Below, piece after piece: positions 52,877-64,000 of a DNA stretch of 64,000 bases. The notes below the pieces were generated by a model, which did no database searches, was not told the origin of the DNA, and was given only the letters and a program-made list of their open reading frames with translations. The DNA is taken from positions 15,376,001 through 15,440,000 of the forward strand of contig NC_046675.1 in assembly GCF_003369915.1 (NCBI RefSeq), read 5' to 3'. This stretch comes from Drosophila miranda (Eukaryota > Arthropoda > Insecta > Diptera > Drosophilidae). Within the stretch, counting starts at the first letter, position 1; each line of letters opens with the position of its first letter. Position numbers and translations under genes: made by a program.

Positions 52877-55298
52877 ATGTCGAGCGACACGCCGGATCTT
52901 AGATTTGGCATAACGGACTTTGTGGTCTTCACCGTCATGCTGAGCGCCTCGGCTGGGATTGGTGTGTATTTTGGGTTCTTCTCGAAGGCCAAGAACACCA
53001 CAGAGGAGTACCTACGCGGAGGCAAGAAGATGCAGACCCTCCCCATTGCCATCTCTCTGGTGGCTAGGTGCGTAACGCGGTGAACAAGAGATATTTAATC
53101 TTTACGATGCCACCCGAGGCGGTAGTAAAAGTGACTTACGTCAATCGCGTCCTTACCTCAAAGTGATATCCACTCGAACTAGCACTTGAACTAGAAATGT
53201 GTACATCCAATGCCAATTCCTTGGAAGTGTTTCTGTTGGATCTATGATTTGTCTTTATTAAGTAATCAAATGGCTTGAATATTTATCATTCTAGTCAGCT
53301 ATCGGGCATTGCCATCATGTCCATTCCCGCCGAGAGCTACTCGTTTGGCTTCAACTACATCTACGTGGTGCTGGCGATGGTGCCAGTCATTCCCATTCTG
53401 ATCTACATCATTGTGCCCGTATTCTACCAGAACAATGTTTCCAATTGCTACGAGGTGAGTGGGCTTATACAACCGGTATCACTTGCCTTTCCTTGACAAT
53501 CGTGTTCTATAGTACCTGGAGATGAGGTTTAATAAGCGCACGCGTCAGTTGGTCACAATGGCTTTTGTGTTGAATTCGTTCCTCATGCTCCCCGTCTACA
53601 TGTTCATTCCGTCGCTGGCCTTTTCCCAGGGTAAGTGAGGAGAGAGAGTCCTGGAGAGACCGAAGCTTATCCATTCCATTGCAGTGACTGGAATGAATAT
53701 TCACCTGATCAATATCATGGTCTCCTCGATCTGTATCTTCTACACGATGCTGGGCGGTATCAAGGCGGTGGTGTGGACCGATGTGGTGCAGGGCGGTGTC
53801 ATGCTGCTCTCCGTAGTTACTGTGGGTGTCATGGGCACCGTTCGATCGGGTGGGTTATCCACTGTCCTGGAGAATGCCGCTGAAGGTGGCCGAATGGATT
53901 TAGAGTAAGGTTGTGGATGAATTCCTTGATGAACTTTTGGACTGACTCTCGATTACAGCTATAGACTAGATCCTCGGATTCGCCTATCTTTCTGGAGTGC
54001 GATGACTGGTGGCATATTCATGTGGACAGGCCATATCGGCCTCAATCAGAGCTGTGTGCAGCGGATCGTCTCCCTGCCCTCGTATTCCCATGCCAAAAAG
54101 TGAGAGTTCTCTTGAATCATATGTATCTCCATTTCGGTCAGTCAGACGTTTGTGTATACTTTTTATTCCTATGTAGATCTCTGATTATTGCGGGACTGGG
54201 ATTCATTATAATCAGCTTGTTCAACACCTTTGCGGGAATCATTATGTTTGCCCGCTACTACGGCTGTGATCCCATTCTGGCTGGTGTAGGTCCTTCCTCC
54301 CATACACCCATACATGAATACTTATTGCTGCACTCCCACAGCTCGTCAGCAAACCGGACAAGATGATGCCATTCTTTGTGCAGGACATTATGGGTCATTT
54401 GGCCGGAATGCCCGGCGTGTTCATCTCCTGCGTCTTCAGTGCAGCGCTCAGCTCACTCTCGGCCACACTCAACTCTCTGGCCGGTGTCGTATATTTCGAC
54501 TACATCAAGCCCCACATCCGACACACAGATGCCCGTGCGAATGGAATCATGAAACTGGTGATCATCGCTATGGGCGGCTACTGCATCCTGGGCGGTTTCA
54601 TAGTCCAGAACTTCAACTCGATTCTGCAGACTGTTGTGACTATCACTGGCGTCAACACGGGCGCCGTGGTGGGGGTATTCCTGCTCGGGATGTTTGTGCC
54701 GCGGTGCAATAGCAAGGTGGCAGTGTCCAGCATTTTGATCAGTGTGGTGGGCATGGTGTGGATCATCGCCAACGGCCAGATGAACTTCAAAGCGGGCCTC
54801 ATCAAGTACGAAGTGCTTCCCAACTCTCTAGACCAGTGCGAGGCACGCGGTCTGCACACGATCTTGGATGCCATGCAAGTATTAAGTTTTCTGCGATCCT
54901 CATCCTACTCTCAACATTCCTTCCATTATTTTTCCAGTAACCAAACTGCCGTAAGCCCAATCACACCGAAACTGCCAGGTCCTGCAGCTCCAGTCACAAC
55001 TGCCTTTGACAGCAATCGAGACTTTTCCCTCTACGACATCTCCTTCTACTGGTACAAAGTCGTGGGTGCGCTGCTGGTCTTCTTCTGGGCAGTACCCATG
55101 AGCTATGTCTGGCCCCCGGACCCCAACGAAAAGCAGAATCCTAAGCTATACTCACCGTTTGTTCGAAAGTTCCTAAATCTTTCGAATTCCGAACAGGAAA
55201 TGGAGGAGGTGCCGCTGCGAAAAGCAACAGTCCGCGAGATTCCTGAACTTCGAGTGGATGCCAAAGAAAAGGAAACGGAAGTTGGACTTGAACACTGA
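52877..55298 (+). CDS. SLC5-family sodium:solute symporter, gene B
   Basis: Eight exons: 52877-53067, 53295-53454, 53513-53630, 53685-53904, 53959-54099, 54177-54285, 54342-54874 and 54938-55298; 610 aa. The product is a multi-pass Na+-coupled solute importer of the multivitamin-transporter group, substrate unknown. It shows the same marks as gene A: FGITDFVVFTVMLSASAGIG, TTEEYLRGGKKM, YTMLGGIKAVVWTDVVQ, GLNQSCVQRIVSLPS and FSAALSSLSATLNSLAGVVYFDY. The last intron (54875-54937) starts GCAAGT, a GC-AG intron. Gene C has GTAAGA at the same place, and splicing gives DAINQTAVSP. Reading through this 63-bp intron leaves the frame open. Exon sizes 160, 118, 220, 141, 109 and 533 are identical to gene C, so B and C are the closest pair. 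Confidence 0.9.
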
Positions 55299-56456
55299 TC
55301 TGTTTTAGGAATTTAGTTAATCGTAGGCTGAAATATATGACGTAGAAGTAATCCTAGAGAACAAATGTACAGTGGAAAAGAAAAGTCTATTAATAAAAGA
55401 TGCTTTAAAACAAAAATTAAATATAGGTTTCAGTTAGAGATAGTGCCTATTCTAATTATTTATATGTTTCACAAAGCACTAGTCCCGACCATTGAATCGG
55501 TGTGTAACATCCGAAAGGAAGCGTTTCCGACCTATAAAGTATAAATATGTCTGTATGTCCGTCCGTCTTGACGGACTAGTTTCGGAGACTAAAAAAGCTA
55601 GAGAAACCAAATGTTGTATCCAGATTTCTGTGTATTTCAGTAGTATCGCCGGCTCCCCACAAGAAGCGAAAATCTGTGACAACCACAGTTTTGAAGATAC
55701 GAGATAACTGAAATAGCAGAATCATAGAGAGTAATCATACCATACCACTGGATTGGATCCGATCAGATCCGATCATTATTATAACCGCAATCCCTTCCAC
55801 AAGCTTGCTCATTCTCCCTCTCTCACACACTCGTCCTCGTGCAGTGTGCGTTTGGGAGACAGATGTAGAGGAATCAACCACAGTAGTACGAAAAACCCTT
55901 GCCGCGGCTCGTTAAGTTCCCGCTCGTTAATAGTAGCTTCCAAAGAAAACTATTTTGCGCAAAGAAATATAGAAAGCATAAAGAAACTATATGAGAAATA
56001 AATTGATTTTCTCCACTGCTTCCCGTTAGCGGCCCCAAAAGTAGGCATACATTTTTCGGATAAAAAAGGCTAGGGGTCAACTGAAGGTCCTTCAAACTTC
56101 AGTTTCTATTATTTAAGGTTCTATTTTTGGGATATGAGCACTCTTCCACCCACAATAAATGCGTGCAACAAACTCAGAGTGGGTGCGGCCAGTTAACGTA
56201 CTATATTATCAGCTGGGGAATAACCATAAAGACGACAGGTCCAGAGGATGGTGATAAGAAGAGACAACGCAACGATCTGGAGGAATCTTAGATATCCCGC
56301 AATTTGAAAGGGATTCGATACCTACTCATCATTCTCGATCCCTATTGATGGATGGGTTGGGGAAAATTAATGTACTTAGAACCCGAACAAGTACGGTACG
56401 TTTCGGCCCTGGGAGTGGATATGGGCGGTTCATTCGGGTATCACCCCGTGTAAGGC
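55299..56456. other. intergenic between transporters B and C
   Basis: No gene seen. An AATAAA-type signal near 55394 may end gene B. Short frames such as 55753-56001 lack domains. Confidence 0.5.
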
Positions 56457-56584
56457 AGATAAGGAGCACTCCTGATTTACGATGTCGGTGATACGTTTAC
56501 GCTTACCAGACAGATTTCGTGACGAGATAAGCAGCTATTGCCTAGCTGGAGATCGCTACTTAAGAAGGGAGTTGCTGCTTATCT
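56457..56584. promoter_or_regulatory. three GATA sites upstream of SLC5 gene C
   Basis: AGATAAGG at 56457-56464, AGATAAGC at 56525-56532 and CTTATCT (reverse) at 56578-56584, all within 250 bp of the start codon. This density is above chance for a 7-bp motif and fits control by a gut GATA factor. Confidence 0.6.
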
Positions 56585-56705
56585 CCATAAGTGTGTTGGC
56601 AGCCTCCACAAGAAGAGTCACGGCTTCCCCAGTCTTGTCCTCAGGGTAGTGTCATCGCTGAAAACCGCTAAAGCGTTAGAAAAGGATCAAAATCAAGGCT
56701 GAACA

Positions 56706-59273
56706 ATGGCGGCAAGTACTTCGGAGTTGCCCAGCACAGTGGCCACAGTGGCAGCAGCCACCGTAGAGAATCTACGATTCAGCGGGACCGATTACATTGT
56801 CTTCACCCTGATGCTTAGTGCATCGGCGGGCATTGGCGTGTACTTTGGGTTCTTCTCGAAGTCCAAGAACACTACCGAAGAGTACCTGCAAGGCGGCAAG
56901 AAAATGCCCACATGGCCCGTGGCCATATCCCTGGTCTCCAGGTGAGTGTCATCACCTTTACAGCTGAAGATTTTCCATGTCGTCACAGCCAAAGGTTCTG
57001 AGGCGGAACACACAGAGACTTTATGGACCCTTTAAGATAAGATCTGTTGAAGATAGATAGATCTGTCTATGTATCTATTCGTCTATCTTATCAGAAGTGC
57101 GCATGGCGCCTAGACCATCCATAAAATGGAGGCTTAGATGAATTGCTTTATTCGGTGGAATATTGTGAAATTAATCCAAATTGTGTTCGGGCCCCTCTTT
57201 TTGCACGGAAATCATTTTCCGATCCAATGTAAGGATAGGAGGTATCGAGACTAATGATCCTTATTTTTCAGTCAGCTCTCCGGCGTGGCTATGATGTCCA
57301 TTCCGGCAGAGTCCTATACCTTCGGCTTCAACATTGTGTTCATCGTAATGGCTATGATCCCGACGGTGCCCGTTCTCATCTACATCATTGTGCCTGTGTT
57401 CTACGAGAACAATGTCTCAAACTGTTACGAGGTGAGTGGGAATGTCCGGGAATGTCCCCCTATCTCCATGTAGCCCCTAAAAAGAATCCTTTCATCTTTC
57501 CCTGCAGTACCTGGAAATGAGGTTCAACAAGTTAACTCGCCAACTGGTGACCATTACATTCATCATGAACCAATTCCTGATGCTGCCGGTCTACATGTTT
57601 GTGCCCTCGTTGGCCTTCTCCCAAGGTATAATGGAAATAGGTTTTAATCGTTTTTCGTTTGGCGGTGAAATTAAAATTCATTTTCATTTACAGTGACCGG
57701 CATCAACATTCACCTGATCAACACAGTGGTCTCTTCCGTGTGCGTCTTCTACACGATGCTGGGCGGAATCAAGGCTGTGGTGTGGACGGATGTCGTCCAG
57801 GGTGGGGTGATGCTGCTCTCCGTAGTGCTGGTGGCTATTCTGGGAACTTCGCACACCGGCGGATTGAGCAAGGTCCTTGAGAATGCTTCAGAGGGTGGAC
57901 GCCTTGACATTAAGTGAGTTGAATAGCCTTCCACTCATCGATGGATTCACTGCATCATTTTGTTTCCGTACAGCTTCGGGATAGATCCTCGCTTGCGTGT
58001 CACATTCTGGAGTGGAATATTCAGCGGCCTGCTCATGTGGACGGGAAAGGTGGGTCTCGACCAGAGCTGTGTGCAGCGCATCGTCTCCCTGCCCTCGTAT
58101 TCCCACGCCAAAAAGTGAGTGCTAATCGCTAGAGAGTGCGGATCAATTCTTACTAATGTCTCTCTCTTTGTGTTGTAGGTCCCTATTAATTGCTGGCATT
58201 GGCTTTCTGTTTATCATGATCTTCACCTGCTTCATTGGTATCATAATGTTTTCCTACTACTACGGATGCGATCCCATACAGGCTGGGGTAATGATATCCT
58301 TTAAATATCTGAATAAACACATTCTCAACTCTTCCCTCTCTTCCGTAGCTGGTCAGTAAACCGGACAAACTGATGCCGTTCTTCATTCAGGACATCATGG
58401 GGCATCTAATCGGCATGCCGGGCGTATTCATCTCTTGTGTGTTCAGTGCCTCCCTCAGCTCCCTGTCCGCCAGCCTCAACTCTTTTGCCGGCGTCGTCTA
58501 CTTTGACTACATCAAGCCACACATCAGGCACACGGATGCACGTGCGAATGGTATCATGAAACTGGTTATCATCGTGATGGGCGCCTATTGCATCCTGGGC
58601 GGATATATGGTGCAGAACTTCAACTCCATCATCCAGACCATGTGGACGATAACGGGCATCAATACGGGCGCCGTGGTGGGGGTATTCCTGCTCGGCATGT
58701 TTGTGCCTCGCTGCAGTGCCAAGGTGGCAGTCACGGGCATAGTCTTTAGTGTGGTGGCTATGCTTTGGATCATCATCAACGCCCAGATTAACTTTAAGGC
58801 AGGCCTCATCCGGTACGATGTTCTTCCAAATGGCCTGGATCAGTGCGAAGCTCGCGATTTCCAAGTGATCTTGAACTCCATGTAAGACAGCCATCCATCA
58901 TTCTTAGTTTCCAAAAAATAAGGCTTTCCATGGTTTATTTTTCTGCAGCAACAGTAACACCACTACGCCTGCTACCACTATGGAGGCGCCGCCACAGGTG
59001 ACTACTGCCTTCGGAAGCAATCGGGACTTCTCCCTCTACGACATCTCCTTCTATTGGTATAAGGTGCTGGGTGCTATTTTGGTGTTCGCCTGGGCCATTC
59101 CCATGAGCTATGTGTGGCCCACGGACAAGGAGGAGAAACAGAATCCCAAACTCTATTCGCCTTTTGTTCGCAAGATGTTGAACGTGCCCGATCCCGTGGT
59201 AGAAATAGAGGAGATGCCGCTGAAGTCATCTGACTTAAAGGCTAAGGAGAACGGCACTCCGCAAGATGCCTAA
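56706..59273 (+). CDS. SLC5-family sodium:solute symporter, gene C
   Basis: Eight exons: 56706-56941, 57272-57431, 57508-57625, 57694-57913, 57974-58114, 58179-58287, 58349-58881 and 58949-59273; 613 aa. It is very like gene B along its length. Marks: FSGTDYIVFTLMLSASAGIG, TTEEYLQGGKKM, YTMLGGIKAVVWTDVVQ, GLDQSCVQRIVSLPS (Asp where A and B have Asn) and FSASLSSLSASLNSFAGVVYFDY. The N-terminus is ~17 residues longer than in gene B (MAASTSELPSTVATVAAATV). The C-terminal cytoplasmic tail is rich in Glu/Lys with EEMPLKSSD. An extracellular Asn/Thr-rich loop (NSNTTTPATT) is spliced across the last intron. It is probably a plasma-membrane importer; substrate not predictable from sequence alone. Confidence 0.92.
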
Positions 59274-60516
59274 AGAACACATGACTCCCATCCACAAATT
59301 TGTATTATATTACATTAATAATAATAATAAGAAAAAATCAGCATATTCTACAGTAAATGCGTATCATTTGGACAGTAGGAGCGTCCATTCCCAATGGCTA
59401 CAGAATGTCTGGCAGTTCGAGTAGCTAAGGCGTTTTGAGTACTGCCTTTTGGCCAGCATTTCATTTCTCTTCCCCACAGTAATTGCCGTTATTCTTCGCA
59501 GAGTAGGTTAAAGACTTGCTGGAGTCCCAGGAGCTGAACGAGCACAAGGAAATATCTGAAACCATACCCCAGGCCAAATAAACACCATAGCTTATTGAAA
59601 TTAGTTTTTACGCGCTTTTGACGGCTGGCCTAATAGTATTGATAGGGGTGGGCAAGATACAATTTTATAAATTAAATTTGAATTTTGACTTCCTTTTGGA
59701 ACGCATTTTTTCATAGTTTTCATTCCATACTTATCTCACACTTCGAATACCCATACCATATCCTACTGATCTAACATAAATGCCTTTTATAGCGCTATTT
59801 ATATTGCAGGACATTCGGCAACAACAACAACTGAAATCAGTAAACCTCTCATTTACCCTTGATATTGAAAGTATTTATCAAGATTAGCCTTAGTTTTATT
59901 GATAACTAATAGAACACTTATTTTGCATTCCTTGAGCTACGAAGAACCCGCTATCAAAGACTGGCCATGATGTTAAAATCGTGTTAAAATAACAGAGGCT
60001 GTGCGTAAAGAGGCGGGAAAATTTAAATTTATCTACAATTGGATATGGCAAAATATTTATCTGAAATTTATCGGAGCTTCTTACACTTACATGTATTATA
60101 CATATGATATACATTATCAACTACATATACAATTTGTACGATACTGCTCTGCAGCGCAGCCCTGGCATCACTATCGAAAATCTGCTGTGGGCAGCAACAG
60201 CGATGGGCAGCACTGCTGAGGCGCGCGAAATCAAAATCGGAAATCAATTTTCATGCGATGTGTATTAAAATACATTTTTCTTTATTTATGTAAATCAGTA
60301 CACATAAATAAAACTCGAGTTGCTACAACAAATGTACACACATCTTGAATATTGCTCAACAATATTGCAATTTGCATACTCTTGTACAATAATCACAGCA
60401 TCTTTATCTTTCTATAATTAATTGGTCTAGACTAATGCTTAGCTTACGAACTAAAGACTACATTTTCGGTAAGTACGATGTGGGGAAGGGATGGGATGAT
60501 ATGATGAGGGGTAGCA
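59274..60516. other. 3' region between convergent transporters C and D
   Basis: No further gene seen. AT-rich spacer with the 3' UTRs of the flanking genes. Confidence 0.5.
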
Positions 60517-63062
60517 CTAGAGCGCCGCCCTGGTACCAGAACCGAGCTGCCGATACACGCCCGTCTCGCCCGGCGGCACAGTGTCCAGCTGCACTTTGCT
60601 GGCGTCACAGATCGACTGATGCCCCACGCCCTGCCCGCTGCTCGAGCTGGTGAAGACCACGGCAATGGGGTTGCTCTTCTGCTTCTCGTTGTGGATGTGT
60701 GCCTCATCCGGCGACGACTCGTACGCATGGTTGACCTTCTCCTCCTTGCAGGTCGTTGTGGTGGCCGATGAATCGCTATTGTTGCGTCCGTTCAGTCCGG
60801 ACTCCTCCTCGTGCTTGACGTAGTAAGGCTTGGGCCCGGAGAACCGCTCCCAACACCGGAAGATGATGGGATGCAGCAGTTTGCCGTCGTACTCATCGTC
60901 GGGATGCTGGGTCAGCATGCTGATCAATGTTCCAATAACCACTGTCATTGCGGTTCCAATAAGACTGTAGTACATGAAGCTGATCGAGTAGAACGTCTCT
61001 AGAGGGGTGCTACAAAGAAATGCGCAATTTTATATTTTAATTTATTCTTTTTTAGCTCAGAAGCTTTCTACTCTTACCGTTCAGGCGCTATGCTCGGCGG
61101 CGTCTCCAGCAAGGTGGTCTGGTTGTAGCCATCGATGGGCGTGTGCGTCAGCAGCCACGGCAATTGTTCCATCTCAATCGGCTTGGCAATTGACTGAGAG
61201 AAGCTGTGGTTGGAGCAGCCCTGCAAGGATACAAGATTGCTTAGACACCAATATTCATCTCGATTCGTGTCAGGACTCACTTCCGTAGAGGTTGGCAGCA
61301 TGGGATTACTTTTTTCGATGGTCATCGAACCGCCAATAATCCAGAGGACAAAGGCACAGGCAGAGATCATGCCTGCCGAGGTTCCCTTCCAATTGGCAAC
61401 CGGTACCATCATGGCCAGCAGGAAGCAGCCGAGCAGTGGTCCAGAAGTGGCTGAGAAGACGAGCAGCGAAGACTCGATGACGCCCGCCAGTAGGCCCACT
61501 CCGAAGGCAACGCACATAATGATCAGGCCACAGATGACGGTGATCAGCTTGAGAATCCTCAGCTGCTGCTTGTCGGAGAGCCCCTTGAATCTTGGTAGCT
61601 GCGACACAAAGTCCTCCCAGCAAACCGTGGCCAGCGAATTCAGATTGGAAACCATCATGCTGCAAGCTCAAGAGGTTCGCATAATTGGACCAACAGCACT
61701 GAAGGATGATAATTACCACAAGGCTCCGTTGAACAACGTGGCCATGAAGATGCCCACAAAACCTGGCAGAAAGCCCAACTGATCCTCGACAAAGAAGGGC
61801 AGAATCTCATCGGGTTTCTTTATATACCCCTCGGCATACGGATCACAGTTGATGTACGTTGAATAAATGACCATGCCGGAGACCCAGGACAATGCGAAGA
61901 AGAAGAACACCAGGGGAACATTGCTTAGCATCACGCTGTAAAGGAAACAAAATGGTTACCGAGTGCAACACGGGGGGGGGTACGGCGAGGTCAGGACTTA
62001 CCGGCGGACTTGCTTGAGGGACTTCAAGCTTACATATCGCTGCATGAAGTTCTGCTGGCACCCAATCTGCGAGAGGGACATGAATAGCTGACCCAGCCAA
62101 GCCGAAACCGTATCCACCCGGACCGTCATATCGCCGGTGAAGTTCCAAAAGCTAAGACGACCTGGAAATAAAGGAAGGAATGTGAAGTCTTTACTGCAAG
62201 TGCAGGGCTGAGATACAGAGTGGCGAAGGGCACGAGGAAGCAGCATGTGGAGGGATTCCCAGGAGTCTGACGATTGCCACAACGACAGCCAACAACTCAA
62301 ACTCAAGTGACAAACGCTCTCGCGTCACACATTTATTACTGTCGTCATGCGAGGCTCCCATTTCCCCCCCCCTCCAGATTTTCCTTTCCTCCTGCGCCCC
62401 CGCCCTTGCCACCGATGTCGCTGTTTTATGCCACTTTTATCATCATCATTTATGTGCATAATGAGCCGACGCAGCAGCAGTAGCATCAGAAACAGGGGCA
62501 GAAGCAACCCAGAATGGATGCCATTTTAATAGTCATCATTCGTCAGCATAAATGTGGGACACACATCCAGCACCATTTGACAGGCCTGGCTAATAAGCTG
62601 CCATGATCAATCGAAGCACCCGAAGCAAACGCGTGCCGTGTGGATGGCTTACCATTGTCGCGATTTAGCTGGTAAACCTTCTTTGGCCCGCCGGTGGAGA
62701 TGGATCCCTGGATGCAGACGGCCAATGTGACGACCAGAATGGTCAGGGTCTGGATAACATCTGCATTGATGGCAGCCTTCAGACCTCCCTAAAGTGGTGG
62801 ACCGAGAAAAAGAAGATTAATTTGAATATTTGCATCATTAAATTGTAGACATTCCGCCACTAAACTCGACGACTCGACGCAACTTACCATAATGGTGAAG
62901 AATATGCAAATGACAGACATGCCCACTATGCTGGCCCAGTATGGTATGCCGATGACCGTCGACAGGGCCACGCTCGGCGTGTACACGGTGATGCCCAGGT
63001 TGCAGATCTGTCGCACAATATACGTGGCCGAGGCCAGGCACCGCACGGTCCGGCTCTTGAAT
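60517..63062 (-). CDS. SLC5-family sodium:solute symporter, gene D, partial (5' exons beyond window)
   Basis: Seven exons are visible on the minus strand: 62888-63062, 62653-62788, 62002-62161, 61717-61935, 61281-61659, 61078-61220 and 60517-61009; 567 residues. The first visible exon starts with one base of a split codon before FKSRTVRCLASATYIVRQ, so one or more upstream exons with the N-terminus and TM1 lie outside. Marks: FTIMGGLKAAINADVIQT, FMSLSQIGCQQNFMQRYVSLKS, FFVEDQLGFLPGFVGIFMATLFNGALCMMVSNLNSLATVCWEDF. It is more divergent than A-C and has a long polar cytoplasmic tail (over 100 residues). The 61221-61280 intron is 60 bp, stop-free and in frame. Opposite in strand to the other three and convergent with gene C. 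Confidence 0.85.
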
Positions 63063-64000
63063 CTGAAAGAGACAAGACCAGGAGTCGAACAGGTGAGTGC
63101 AGGCATTAATTAGGCAGCGCGATGAGGTGCCCCTCGCACATTTATTATTTTTTTTAAAGATTTAATGTTTTGCCTCCTCGAGTTACATACATATATGTAT
63201 ACCCCTTATTCTGTTTCACCCCAGGCCTTCTTTTTATGATTTACTACAGCTGTAAAGAAGTTATGTTGGATCGGGTAAAGGGCTTCGCCGAAATTTACGA
63301 CAAAAGCGGGCAGAAAAAAAAAACCCTAAGAAAATTGGTGGGTCTGTAACTCGTTTTGATTGTTTTTATTATTTTTATAGTTGTGCCGGGCGCCTTTTAT
63401 GGCCCTGGTTGTAAAAATTTGTGTGTTAATTTGATGCCAAATGTGCGACAAGATGGGGCGGTACTGTTCGAGGGTCCGCCGCCTAATGATCGTTTAGTAT
63501 GCGTTATGTGGGTTGAGCCCCACTTGTCCCAAGAGCCTCCTAACACGCACTGGGCATGGGTTTTACTAACTAAACTGGTTCATGCCCATAATCCTTTGAT
63601 TGAGACACTTAACTTTAAGCTACTCTAAGAGTGCAGTGCGTTTCGCTGTGGTAATACGAATTTACACTATCAGATAACTTGAATGTGAGGGATGACAGCA
63701 TACGAATCATATTTGATGCCTTATTCCGGCCATAATTCATCAATCGTAAGCAGCAGACATACATATACGTATTCCCTATCGAATAGCACGGCAATAACTT
63801 TTATTACAAAAGTAGCAAATTAAAGTCTTTCATACACCGCATAATCGAACTATTGTTTAAATTGGATTCGATCTTAATCCTTGTTGGAATCCTCCACCTG
63901 ACTTACACCTTTGAAACCCAGTGTAGTTTCTGCGGTAATCAGAGGTAATTTCTTGTCGAACATCTAAGCTGACTGCATAATCCACTTTCCCCCCCAACCT
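63063..64000. other. intron or upstream region of transporter D
   Basis: No exon of the transporter is recognised here. The 63380-63650 part is GC-richer and holds a 90-codon plus-strand frame (63356-63628) with no known domain. The rest is AT-rich. Confidence 0.4.

Noticed and set aside
1-64000. tRNA, rRNA, CRISPR or LTR-type elements
   Set aside because: I looked for T-loop (GGTTCGA) cloverleaf patterns, regularly spaced repeats and long terminal repeats with primer sites and found none convincing; the long repeats present are the segmental duplication and the dispersed family.

Overview
The window is insect nuclear DNA from the genus Drosophila. Its genes are split by short GT-AG introns of about 55-80 bp. 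The encoded eIF4AIII, Coq2, Ctr1B, Pox meso, COX7A, Arl2 and PNKP proteins are close to the fly versions, and as far as I remember these genes sit together on chromosome arm 3R (cytological 84F-85) in D. melanogaster. An unfamiliar dispersed repeat family and local expansions suggest a species outside the melanogaster subgroup; an obscura-group fly is my guess, not a proof.

Layout. 1-3.5 kb: three secreted alanine-rich coiled-coil genes of the DUF745 type, two of them divergent across a 123-bp promoter. 4-7 kb: eIF4AIII and Coq2, convergent. 7-9.8 kb: a 1.3-kb dispersed repeat, then a cluster of four metal-response elements and a TATA promoter that belong to the copper importer Ctr1B (9.8-10.8 kb). 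11.5-23.9 kb: Pox meso on the minus strand. Its paired domain and octapeptide lie in one large exon, and I place its start in a 10-nt coding exon 11.3 kb upstream. The intron holds a small secreted Ala/Pro-rich gene and a strong pre-miRNA-like hairpin. 24-32 kb: gene-poor DNA, probably regulatory. 32-36 kb: COX7A, a tiny hAT transposon with intact target-site duplications, Arl2 and PNKP (the last two convergent, 12 bp apart).

36.1-42.3 kb: a recent tandem segmental duplication of about 3 kb. Each copy carries an intron-containing COX7A-like gene (identical 113-aa products), an RGG-rich open frame (open in one copy, stopped in the other) and an antisense LINE fragment. 42-49.8 kb: mostly gene-free, with one glycine-rich cuticle-type secreted protein at 46 kb and a LINE remnant at 49 kb. 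49.8-63 kb: four SLC5-family sodium:solute (multivitamin/monocarboxylate-type) transporters, three in tandem on the plus strand and one partial on the minus strand. GATA-type sites lie upstream of the three plus-strand genes, as expected for gut expression.

The most unusual items are the duplicated COX7A-like locus only about 5.5 kb from its likely parent, the hairpin at 14.3 kb, the GC-AG intron in the second transporter, and the intron gain/loss pattern across the transporter cluster. I saw no tRNA, rRNA, CRISPR or LTR element that I could support.
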